Part shown: positions 1 through 7,741 of the stretch, one piece after another
Numbering within the stretch: position 1 is the stretch's first letter
Layout: each line of letters opens with the position of its first letter
NCBI GenBank assembly: GCA_965204245.1
Contig: CBDBED010000009.1
Coordinates: forward strand, 248,001-312,000
Length of the DNA stretch: 64,000 nt
Origin: JAAXIE01 sp965204245
GTDB lineage: Bacteria; Chloroflexota; Dehalococcoidia; Lucifugimonadales; JAAXIE01
Reading direction: 5' to 3'
Translations under genes and position numbers: made by a program
The notes under the pieces: generated by a model
The model's input: only the letters and a program-made list of their open reading frames with translations
Told to the model about the DNA's origin: nothing
The model's database searches: none

Positions 1-1
1 C

Positions 2-85
2 AGCGTCAAGGTGTTGTACGAGCTTGCCGACGGGAACGAGGTCAGCAGCGCCGCGGAGACGCTTACCTGCACCGTGGCGGAATAG
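2..85 (+). CDS. C-terminal end of an unknown protein (partial)
   Basis: The first 84 bases read openly as the last 27 codons of a gene that begins before the window and stops at TAG (83-85). The residues alternate hydrophobic and polar (SVKVLYELADGNE, then a short tail with one Cys), which suits a final beta-strand of an extracellular beta-sandwich domain. Nothing more can be said about its function. It converges on the carbonic anhydrase gene. Confidence 0.45.
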   Translation, partial: SVKVLYELADGNEVSSAAETLTCTVAE

Positions 86-143
86 CCGCGCACGCCCCGG
101 TGCACCGGAGGGATTGCCGATTCAGCAATCTGGGACCGTGTCA

Positions 144-992
144 TCAGCGGTTGGCGCTCCCACTAGCGAAGACTCTCCGTTCGCCCAGGGATTGCACGGG
201 CCGGTTGTTGGGACCCGCGCTCAGTTTCTGAAGTTCCCTGACTTGTCCCTCGGAGACCGTGTCAATTTGCTGCATCACAATCCATCGGACACCTTCCGTG
301 CAGGGCGGCGTGGTTAGGGAACCGTCGTAAAAGTAAAATTCCAAACGGCCTGGTACGTACTCGGCAGCGCTGGGACCGTTGGACAGGCTCACGGACCGAC
401 CGACCTCGGGGGCGACGTCCAAGAGGCTCTGGATGAGGGGACTCACTTTCCCAATACGGAAGAGCAGCCCCACCACCGCGAGGTCCCCGTTGGTGTCGTC
501 ATGCACTAGGTGCAGTTCGGCAGCGAAGTCTTGGCCATCCAGCAGATGCTCGCCCGGTGCGTGGTAATGGATACCATGCAACTCGTAGCGCCGCCCGTCG
601 ATGACCATGGAATTGCCTTCGGCGTAGTCCAGGTACACTGTATGACCGTTGTTGCGCGCCGTCACCGCTGCCCCTGCGTAATGAAACGCGATCGTGGAGT
701 CGGCGGATATGTAGCCGGTCAGGTTGACCGGGGACTGTCCCGCTCCCGTTGCGCATGTTCGAAATTCCTTCGACAGGTCGCCCCAGTTCTCGGGCGCGCC
801 GGGGGCCGGATAATCCCATTCGACCATGCCAGCATCTCCACCGCCGGTACATGCGAAGAGCACTGCTGTTACCCCACCTGCTATCATCAGCCGGAGGAAC
901 TGGCGCCGGTCCATTCCCCGCGAGTTGACAAACGCCCACAGCGCGTCTTGATCCGCCTGCCCCCTCGGGAATTCAGGCTCTGCTTCCGGCAT
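144..992 (-). CDS. Alpha-class carbonic anhydrase, Tat/lipoprotein-type export signal
   Basis: Zinc enzyme that interconverts CO2 and bicarbonate, here predicted outside the cytoplasmic membrane. A twin-arginine segment (DRRQFLRLM, about residues 28-36) is followed by a hydrophobic stretch ending in the lipobox-like LFAC (Cys48). The alpha-family zinc ligands are visible as His142 and His144 in GIHYHAPGEH and His161 in AELHLVH. The PPCTEGVRW segment near residue 230 is typical of the family, and Cys80 with Cys231 could form the usual disulfide. The chosen start gives 282 residues. A start at 914 (MDRRQF) would put the Arg pair directly at the N-terminus and is equally possible. An insertion sequence begins 88 bp upstream, so the native promoter may be lost or replaced. 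Family assignment is firm; start and lipidation are inferred. Confidence 0.9.
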   Translation of the reverse strand: MPEAEPEFPRGQADQDALWAFVNSRGMDRRQFLRLMIAGGVTAVLFACTGGGDAGMVEWDYPAPGAPENWGDLSKEFRTCATGAGQSPVNLTGYISADSTIAFHYAGAAVTARNNGHTVYLDYAEGNSMVIDGRRYELHGIHYHAPGEHLLDGQDFAAELHLVHDDTNGDLAVVGLLFRIGKVSPLIQSLLDVAPEVGRSVSLSNGPSAAEYVPGRLEFYFYDGSLTTPPCTEGVRWIVMQQIDTVSEGQVRELQKLSAGPNNRPVQSLGERRVFASGSANR

Positions 993-1079
993 GTTTACGA
1001 GGCGGGACGTGAGGTCGCGCTGGAAGACCTCCTGCTCCCTCCTGTAGTTCACTCGGTAAGGCCTCCTGTGAAGGTATAG

Positions 1080-2422
1080 CAGGCTGCTGAAGAATAGTTT
1101 TGGCCGGTTCGACAGGGCCGTTGGATCGGTCAGTGATGACGTTTTCGGGTGGGGTGGCGGTGCAGTTGGGCCCCTCTGCAGGCCGCTTGGGGATGGTGCG
1201 CAGGCCCAGGGAGGACCCGTCCACCCATCGGCACACACCTCGCCTCAGGCAGGTCACACTGCCTGTACGGCTCCGGCCCTCTCTCTCGTCAGCAGGTTGG
1301 CCATCCTCACCAGGTTGTAGGCCGTAGCCACCAGATATCCCGCCAGCCCCGTTCGCTCCACTCCCCTATACCGGCTACGCCTCAATCCTCCCACCGTCTT
1401 CATCCACCCGAATACCTCCTCCACCTGCTTCCGTATCTTCTGGCTCACCCTGTAACCCTCGTGCCTTGTCGTGCGACCGTCGATCGCCGAGTGTGTCCGC
1501 TGGGCCACATGAGGAGTCACCCCACGGTTGCGCATATCCCTGACACACTCCCATGTGTCATACCCCTTGTCAGCCCCCAAGCTCTTGGGATGGAACCCCC
1601 TCTCTCTCACGTCGTCCAGCATCACCGGCACCACGTCTCGCTCCGCTGTCCCCGTTGCACTGCTCACCACGAAGTCCATCAGTAGCCCGTTTCTGTTCTC
1701 CATCAGCGCATGCCCCATGAACGACAGCTTCGCCTCCCTCCCCTTCCCCTTACGCATCAGCAGCGCCTGCGGGTCCGTCCTGCTCTCATGGGTCTCGTTC
1801 TTCAGCTTCTCCCCGCGAAAGTCCACCCACGGGTTGCCCAGGTCATCATCGGGCGGTTCCTTCTCATCATCCCTCTTCCTGAAGCTCTTGATGCTGGCCA
1901 TCGCCTCTATCAGCGTACCGTCCACGCTGAAGTGCTCATCCGAGAGCAGACCACGGCGCGCTGCCTCATGCACCACCTCGTCGAACAGGGCCTGGGCTGT
2001 CCTGTGCTCCAGCAGGCGCCGGCGGTTCTTGGTGAACACCGTGGGGGCGAAGCTGCTCTCCGTCAGGTTCATGTCCAGGAACCAGCGAAACAGCAGATTG
2101 TATTGCAGCTCCTCGCAGAAGGCCCGCTCGCTGCGCACCGAGTAGAGGGAGATGAGCAACGAGGCCTTCAGCAACCGCTCCGGTGGAACCGACGCCCGGC
2201 CCACGTCCGAGTACATCCCGTCGAACTCCCCGGAGAGACGCTCCAGGGCTTTGTCCGCCACCTTCTTGATGGTTCGGAGGGGATCGTCCTTGGGCACCCG
2301 CTCTTCCAGGTTCACCAAGGCCAGCATCGTCCCCTGCGGATCACGCTTCCCACGCATGGTCACCACCCCTCTATCCCTTGATGCTGTTATCCTACTTCAC
2401 GAAACTGTTTTTCCGCAGCCTG
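1080..2422. mobile_element. IS5-type insertion sequence, about 1.34 kb
   Basis: The transposase gene is enclosed by imperfect terminal inverted repeats. The left end begins CAGGCTGCTGAAGAATAGTT at 1080. The right end, read on the minus strand from 2422, begins CAGGCTGCGGAAAAACAGTT. They match at about 16 of 20 positions. TAG lies just outside the left end (1077-1079) and again one base beyond the right end (2424-2426), a possible short target duplication that is not exact. Ends and transposase are intact, so the element may be functional. Exact boundaries could be off by a base or two. Confidence 0.8.
1254..2357 (-). CDS. IS5-family (DUF772 / DDE) transposase
   Basis: Catalyses cut-and-paste movement of the surrounding element. 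The N-terminal part (SVPPERLLKASLLISLYSVR, then FRWFLDMN) is the DUF772-type domain of IS5/IS1182 transposases. The DDE catalytic residues are visible: Asp in HFSVDGTLIEA, Asp in LGADKGYD, and Glu in the C-terminal RKQVEEVFGWMKTVGG, which also holds the R-x6-E-like arrangement of IS5 proteins. The Asp-rich, Lys-rich linker about residues 165-205 is a usual spacer. The ATG at 2357 has GAGGGG eight bases upstream; an in-frame GTG at 2366 is an alternative. About 367 residues, a normal full length, with no internal stop. Confidence 0.93.
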   Translation of the reverse strand: MRGKRDPQGTMLALVNLEERVPKDDPLRTIKKVADKALERLSGEFDGMYSDVGRASVPPERLLKASLLISLYSVRSERAFCEELQYNLLFRWFLDMNLTESSFAPTVFTKNRRRLLEHRTAQALFDEVVHEAARRGLLSDEHFSVDGTLIEAMASIKSFRKRDDEKEPPDDDLGNPWVDFRGEKLKNETHESRTDPQALLMRKGKGREAKLSFMGHALMENRNGLLMDFVVSSATGTAERDVVPVMLDDVRERGFHPKSLGADKGYDTWECVRDMRNRGVTPHVAQRTHSAIDGRTTRHEGYRVSQKIRKQVEEVFGWMKTVGGLRRSRYRGVERTGLAGYLVATAYNLVRMANLLTRERAGAVQAV

Positions 2423-2526
2423 TTAGAGGATTGTTCGATTCCATCAAGGAGGTTCTTGGTCATCCGTTCCATGGTAGCCCCCCAAGCCCGTTCTGGTCCT
2501 TCCATCACTGCTTACACCTCTGGTTG

Positions 2527-4656
2527 CTACGGTACCCAAACGGTGAAGTCCTCGAAGCTCACCTCTCTCTTGTTGCCACTGAAAAAGCCTCCCAGTGCGG
2601 AGGCCCGTCCACTATCTCGGTTTCCGCTCAGGTCCAGCTTGGCGACAAACTCTCCGTTCGACAGCAGCCAACCGACTTCGTCAAGAGCGATGAGAAGCAG
2701 ACGATGTGTAGCTTGCCACATCCGAGACTCCGGCACATACCCGGATTTCACCAGCGTATATTCGGGGTCAGCAGGTTTCTTTGTTTCGTGAACCCACCAA
2801 CCTTGGTCGGTCACGCTGATCACGTCGAGGCGGTTGTACTCGGGATTTCGGAAGAGAAACCCGTAGTCCCAGTCGTTTCCCTGCGGGTTCATGAACTCGG
2901 CTTCCATGACCAGGTCACGCGCTCCCACTCCTGATCGATGCACGCCTATGCTACCCGGTTCGGCTGCCTCAATGGTGCCCGCGGTCGGCCCGTACTCCTT
3001 AGTCAACTCGTACACCGTGAATCCCTCATACCTAGTCACATGTCCAGCAACTTCGCTGCCTGTATAGTTGCCTGAGAGAATGGACACATCGCCTTCGTGC
3101 ATCACGTCGCCTAGGTCCAATGTGGCAACGTAGCTGCCGTTGATGAACAGCACCCCACGCTCCCCGAAGACCATGACTCTTACGTGGTTTCTGTCCCCGT
3201 CGCCAAGCCTGAGAGACGTTATGGACCCGCCGTCCCTGACGTCGTAGACGACGTTGGAGTCGGTTGTTCTAAATATCAAATCCCACTGGCGTCCACTTGA
3301 TATCACGACCTCAAACATGTACTCGTCTCTTCCAGCTTCCCGTAACATGAACCCGTGGCTCCATTTGTGAATGGATGCGGCGTATGGGTTGATAAACGTT
3401 GCCTCCACGATGAAGTCAGTTATCGATATGAAGGCCTCGTGCTCTTCAATGAAGCCGTCAGTCGGGTCATGCCACAGCTCTCCGTCCACAGGGCCATAGT
3501 CAGCCACCATGCCTGGGGTAGGAGTGGGTTGAGGCGTGGGTCTAGGCGTCGGACGCGGTGTTGGCCTTGGCGTAGGTGTCGGCGTGGGCGTCCACGCCTG
3601 GAGGCGCGGCAGTTCCGCCTGCACCGTATGGCTGGCTACTGCGAAGCCCACTCCCTCCACTCCCTCCTCCACCCACTTGAACGTATTGATGCCTAATACC
3701 TTGCCGTCGGTGGAAAACATGGGCCCCCCGCTGTTGCCCGGGTTTATAGGGGCGTCGGTCTGAATCACCCAACTCGCGTTCGTAGAGTCATAGCGCACCG
3801 CCGACACGATCCCTCTGGTCACTGTGGCCTGCCCAGGTATGCCCAGTGGGTAGCCTATGACCATAGCCACTGTCCCCGTTTCTAGGTCCCAAGTGTCTGC
3901 GAAGGAGGCCGCGGTGAAGTTGCCACAGCAGATCCGCATCACCGCCAAGTCCTGCAGGCTGTTGGTCCCCAGAAGATGCGCGGTATAGGTCTGCTGGTCG
4001 TTCACGGTCACGGTGATGAGCCGTGCGCCGTCGACTACGTGGTGATTGGTGACGATGTATGCGTTCTGGCCTTCTCTCTCAAAGATGACGCCTGAGCCGA
4101 AACCATCCTCGGTTGCAATCCTGACTACGGAGGGCCTCACCCGTTCCACCACATCGGTCAACGAAGGCGTGGGTGCCGGCGTGGGTGCCGGCGTCGGCTC
4201 CGGCGTGGGAGTCGGAGTAGATCGTGGTGTAGGGGTTGGCGTGGGCAACGCCGCCGCCACAGCCTCAGCGGCGGCGGCCACCAGGACTTCCATGTTAGGC
4301 GTTGGAGCTGGTGTCGGCGGCGGAGTGGGTGTGGGGGGTGGGGTAGGCTCAGCCGTGGGTGTAGGAGTGGGCATGGCCGCCTTGACGGCCGCCTCGATCA
4401 ATGCCTCCACGTCCTGCGTGGGCGCAGGCCTGGGTGTCGGAGTTGGGGCGGAAGTCGGTGTAGGAGAGGGCGCAGCTGTAGGCGTGGGCAGGGCCGACGC
4501 CACGGCGGATGACACCAGCGATTCTAGGTTAGGAGTTGGCGATGGTCTTCCGCACGCCAAACCCAAGATCACTAGAAAAACCACGACTAAGGCCAGGTGC
4601 CTCGGCAAAAAGTGTGTCCCCCTTGCCTCAAGGATATTTGGGGAATTGCGAGTCAC
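2527..4656 (-). CDS. Lipoprotein trypsin-like (S1C/HtrA-type) serine protease with Pro-Thr linkers and two C-terminal beta-sandwich modules
   Basis: Predicted secreted, lipid-anchored serine protease of 709 residues. A hydrophobic signal ends in the lipobox LGLAC (Cys35). Residues 36-165 hold three copies of a short Ala-rich helix (such as LVSSAVASALPTPT) separated by Pro-Thr runs, probably a wall-spanning stalk. The protease domain (about 168-350) carries His206 in IVTNHHVV, Asp236 in LQDLAVM and Ser309 in NPGNSGGPMF, so the triad is complete. No PDZ domain follows. Another Pro-Thr linker leads to two similar modules (about 385-545 and 550-709) resembling concanavalin-like/DUF1080 folds with YEGFTVYEL- and FEDFTVWVP-type ends, which could bind carbohydrate. 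The substrate is unknown. It stands alone between two insertion elements. Confidence 0.88.
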   Translation of the reverse strand: MTRNSPNILEARGTHFLPRHLALVVVFLVILGLACGRPSPTPNLESLVSSAVASALPTPTAAPSPTPTSAPTPTPRPAPTQDVEALIEAAVKAAMPTPTPTAEPTPPPTPTPPPTPAPTPNMEVLVAAAAEAVAAALPTPTPTPRSTPTPTPEPTPAPTPAPTPSLTDVVERVRPSVVRIATEDGFGSGVIFEREGQNAYIVTNHHVVDGARLITVTVNDQQTYTAHLLGTNSLQDLAVMRICCGNFTAASFADTWDLETGTVAMVIGYPLGIPGQATVTRGIVSAVRYDSTNASWVIQTDAPINPGNSGGPMFSTDGKVLGINTFKWVEEGVEGVGFAVASHTVQAELPRLQAWTPTPTPTPRPTPRPTPRPTPQPTPTPGMVADYGPVDGELWHDPTDGFIEEHEAFISITDFIVEATFINPYAASIHKWSHGFMLREAGRDEYMFEVVISSGRQWDLIFRTTDSNVVYDVRDGGSITSLRLGDGDRNHVRVMVFGERGVLFINGSYVATLDLGDVMHEGDVSILSGNYTGSEVAGHVTRYEGFTVYELTKEYGPTAGTIEAAEPGSIGVHRSGVGARDLVMEAEFMNPQGNDWDYGFLFRNPEYNRLDVISVTDQGWWVHETKKPADPEYTLVKSGYVPESRMWQATHRLLLIALDEVGWLLSNGEFVAKLDLSGNRDSGRASALGGFFSGNKREVSFEDFTVWVP

Positions 4657-4765
4657 CCAGCCAGCACAAGGCGGATACGGGCATGGAGGCCCCGCTCTAG
4701 CGTTTCTTGCGCTTAGCCTATTGGGGGGTGACTTGTGAAGGAGATGTTAGCAAAAAAGGTGAAGC

Positions 4766-5437
4766 GTGTACCAACAACCAGCAAGGGTCAAAACTACCGG
4801 GCTGCGTGGGGGGATGGGGGGCGTCATGTTGCCTGCCTGGACCGTAGCTCCTTGGCATATGGGACACAGGATTCGCAAGAGGTTCAACGTGAACATTGAG
4901 AAGTTTGAAGGCGTCGTAGAGGCCGACGAGACGTATGTTGGCGGGAAGGAGAAGAACAAGCACAGCCGCAAGAATATAGGCAAGGGCCGTGGGACTGTGG
5001 GTAAGATTGCTGTGGCTGGAATCAGGAACCGGGAATCTGGCATGGTGACGGCTAGGGTGGCCGAGGATACTACCAAGCGCACCATCCAAGGTTTCCTGCT
5101 CGGCAACACCAATGAGGATACCTAGGTGTTCACTGACGATGCTGCTGTCTACACTGGCATACCTCGGAGCCATAGTTTCGTGAAGGACAGCGTTCGGAAG
5201 TATGTCGAGGGTCAAGTCCACACCAACGGCATTGAGCCTTTTTGGTCGATGTTCAAGCGCAGCTACATGGGAACCTATCACAAGATGAGTCCCAAGCACC
5301 TAGACCGCTATGTTGGGGAGTTCGCTAGCCGACACAACGACAGGCCATTCGACACGGCTACCCAAATAGAGAATCCAAATAGAGAATCTGGGTGGTGGAT
5401 CAGTTTGGGAGGGGGTACACTCCTTCTAGTCCATTGA
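4766..5437 (+). pseudogene. Decayed ISXO2-like (IS1595-group) transposase
   Basis: The frame reads WHMGHRIRKRF, then EADETYVGGKEKNKH, typical of the ISXO2-like DDE domain, and after an amber codon (TAG, 5123-5125) continues without frame change as VFTDDAAVYTG and NGIEPFWSMFKRSY with FASRHNDRPFDT. The N-terminal zinc-ribbon half is missing: sequence before residue 25 does not resemble the family. The C-terminal end also runs into unrelated sequence around 5370, where an AATAGAGAATC motif is repeated. The stop plus loss of both ends make this a non-functional remnant. Confidence 0.85.
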
Positions 5438-5972
5438 CAGGGAGGGGCGGGGGGGTGGTAAGGGCTTCCGAATAGGGTTGAGGGTTGTAAGAGACCTAGC
5501 GGGGGAGGGCAGGGGAGACGCTAGACGTAGTAGGCGCAGACATGGCCTGGGCTCCTTCCGATTTAGTCTGCTGCTCTAAAGTCAGGGTCCACATTGAACT
5601 CTATACTGCCGAGCGTGAGACGGTGCGCTCAGTGAGTTCGGTCTTGGTCATGAGCGCCGAATACAAATCGATATAGGCATTTCCAGTGAAAGATATACCA
5701 ATCGCATCCGCCACCTCATGTAGGGAGAACCGCGGTAGACGACCATGTGGTGACCTTATGGCGTCCACGCGCTGGCGATGACCAGCCTGGACAAGACTCC
5801 GATTAAGCGCAGGACATCCGAGAGTCGATGAGTAGAGTTGAGCAGAACCTGTCTCTGCTGCCGGAGTTCCTGCCGGACGAGGTCTTGCTGCCCGCGAGAT
5901 CTGTGTGCTTCCATATCAGGGATAAGATGGAGCGGGGCTGGGCAGTCTCCTAACAGTCTAGCGAGGGGTTCC
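5438..5972. other. Gene-poor stretch after the dead transposase
   Basis: No convincing gene, RNA or repeat is visible. The beginning is G-rich with runs of GGGG. Short open frames on both strands show no recognisable composition or ribosome binding site. It may be eroded insertion-sequence DNA. Confidence 0.4.
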
Positions 5973-6116
5973 ATGAGGATTAGCGATACAGAAGGTATAT
6001 GGATTGACCCCAGCCTGTTCCCCTTGGGGGAGGATGCCATGGTGCAGGTCGTCGTCTTTGATCAGAGGGAGAAGGGGGAGGTGTGGAGTCTCCGGCAATT
6101 CCGTACAGAGACCTAG
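5973..6116 (+). CDS. Small unknown protein, 47 residues
   Basis: ATG at 5973 is preceded by GAGGGG six bases upstream, a good ribosome binding site. The product is acidic and hydrophobic-patterned: it contains GIWIDPSLFPLGE, then MVQVVVFD and GEVWSLRQF, resembling a pair of beta-strands from a larger domain. It could be a genuine small protein or the surviving end of a broken gene. No homologue is recognised. Confidence 0.35.
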   Translation: MRISDTEGIWIDPSLFPLGEDAMVQVVVFDQREKGEVWSLRQFRTET

Positions 6117-6200
6117 ACCTGGGTGTGCTGGAACTAGGAGCGAGGCGCGACCGGTCTCACGTGAAGGTGTTCAGCCATAGTGATGATAGGAATTGGTGGA

Positions 6201-6243
6201 GGCGTCTGATGTCAGAGTTGTTCGGACGCCGACATCAGACGCC
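6201..6243. repeat. Perfect 13-bp inverted repeat (stem-loop)
   Basis: GGCGTCTGATGTC at 6201-6213 is repeated exactly in reverse complement at 6231-6243, with a 17-base loop. The loop ends GGACGCC, which can compete for the same pairing. No T-run follows, so a simple intrinsic terminator is unlikely. It lies about 100 bp beyond the end of the HEPN gene, which is transcribed toward it. Confidence 0.6.
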
Positions 6244-6342
6244 TTAGAAGCCAGCACCGTATGGTTACGGAATCACCGTAGTTGTATCCATAGCCTATCT
6301 GTCCATCGCGCCACTCGAATCTAACAACGGCCCTTCGAATAC

Positions 6343-7656
6343 TCACCTTCCGGCGCATTGCAGCTGCTTTAGTTTAGTCCGTGCCTCTTTGACAAGGTCA
6401 GGCAACAACGATCCCTCATATATGCCTTTTTCTGCTCGATCTATGAACGTCATCAGTCTCTCCTCTGTTTCTACAGTGTCGATCAGGTCTTGGAGTGTCA
6501 ATTCGTCGGGTAGGCCAGCCGAGGCGCAGACGATCAACTGAACAACGGCATAGCTGACCAACCTCAGATGCCAAGTGTCCTGAGGTCCGACCACTGGCAA
6601 TTGATTGCCGTGTATGACGTCATTTCGACGGTCGTACATCCACTTCACCGCTGAGGGATTCAGGTCACCTCCTAGCAGTGAGTACCTCAGTGCGATAACT
6701 GTACCTTTCCTCGTTACTCTCTGACCTTCAGGAATGAGTAGCACTTCTAGTGCAGTACACAGGTCAACGAATTTATGGTCGTCGGCCTCGTGTGTAGCGC
6801 TGTGGCCGATCCAATACATTGATCGGAGAATTCGCTCACGTATACTAACTGGAAGGTCGCCGAGCTGTTCTACCTTGAGTCCCTCAACGCCCTGACGTAT
6901 GTGGTTGCCCAGGTCATCAACCAATGGTCCAAACTGGCGGTGGAATCCCCAGAGGCTTGTAACGGGCGGTGTTCGAAGGGTAAGTTCCCTCGCAAGATAC
7001 CAACCAGACAGCTTCCATTGGAGTAGTTCGTCTGTAGCAGTTCTTCTAGCCAGTCCGCGTAGCGCCGACACTTTCATCAAGGCAATTGCATCAATCACTT
7101 GATCTCTGCCCGCTTCGAAAGCAAGCTCAATTGTCGAGGCCGACGCTCTGACGACAGCCAGGGTGTGGGTTCGTCCACCCTTGTTCCACCAGGCCACCTC
7201 GGATTCAGGTATGTTTCTTTGTGTTAGAGCCTCATCGGTGGGAGCAAAGAATTCGACCCCGAGGAGTATGATAGGTTCCTGTCCTACAGCCAGATAGTCG
7301 ATGGAATATATCACTTCGAATTCAGACAAAGGTTTCTTCCAGCAGTTCCCAAACCTGTCGATGAGATCGTCCAGTGTGTCAGGCCGTTCACGGTACTTTT
7401 GGGAGTTGGCAGACACTTCGCAGACTAATTCGTTCCAAAAAGCATTGAGGACATCCGTGTCCCTAGCGTGATGGGGAACCAGTTCTCTTCTTACTTCATT
7501 CAGAGCGGATCGGAATTTGGCCGCCAAGTCTTTACCAAGCCAAAACGAGATCAGCGTCACATCGAACTCCGGCTCTCCCTTCTTCAACATCTTGGGAGCG
7601 GATTCGGCCATGTGAATCAGTAAGTTGACTAAGCTAACGTGGCTATCTAGTTTCAT
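6343..7656 (-). CDS. Apea-like HEPN-domain protein
   Basis: Protein of 437 residues that I read as HEPN-type. The key segment near residues 340-350 is YDRRNDVIHGN, which contains the R-N-x4-H signature of HEPN ribonuclease domains; it is preceded by FVDLCTALEVLLIPEG, the usual first helix of Apea-like HEPN proteins. The N-terminal two thirds are not recognised. HEPN proteins commonly act as RNA-cleaving effectors in toxin-antitoxin or anti-phage systems. It follows the restriction-modification gene on the same strand with an 85-bp gap, so co-transcription is likely, and a defence role is inferred from that. No separate antitoxin is visible. Confidence 0.7.
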   Translation of the reverse strand: MKLDSHVSLVNLLIHMAESAPKMLKKGEPEFDVTLISFWLGKDLAAKFRSALNEVRRELVPHHARDTDVLNAFWNELVCEVSANSQKYRERPDTLDDLIDRFGNCWKKPLSEFEVIYSIDYLAVGQEPIILLGVEFFAPTDEALTQRNIPESEVAWWNKGGRTHTLAVVRASASTIELAFEAGRDQVIDAIALMKVSALRGLARRTATDELLQWKLSGWYLARELTLRTPPVTSLWGFHRQFGPLVDDLGNHIRQGVEGLKVEQLGDLPVSIRERILRSMYWIGHSATHEADDHKFVDLCTALEVLLIPEGQRVTRKGTVIALRYSLLGGDLNPSAVKWMYDRRNDVIHGNQLPVVGPQDTWHLRLVSYAVVQLIVCASAGLPDELTLQDLIDTVETEERLMTFIDRAEKGIYEGSLLPDLVKEARTKLKQLQCAGR

Positions 7657-7741
7657 GCCGCCCCGGATTCTCTACTTAACTCAGGCGTCGCGATTTGGCC
7701 AACGAAACTCCTGGCGGACTGTAGCATTGAGTGCTGTGAAG

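Noticed and set aside
4723..5450. Terminal inverted repeats around the dead ISXO2-type transposase
   Set aside because: GGGGGGTGAC at 4725 looks like an IS1595-type end, but no convincing partner is found on the right side, so boundaries were not called.
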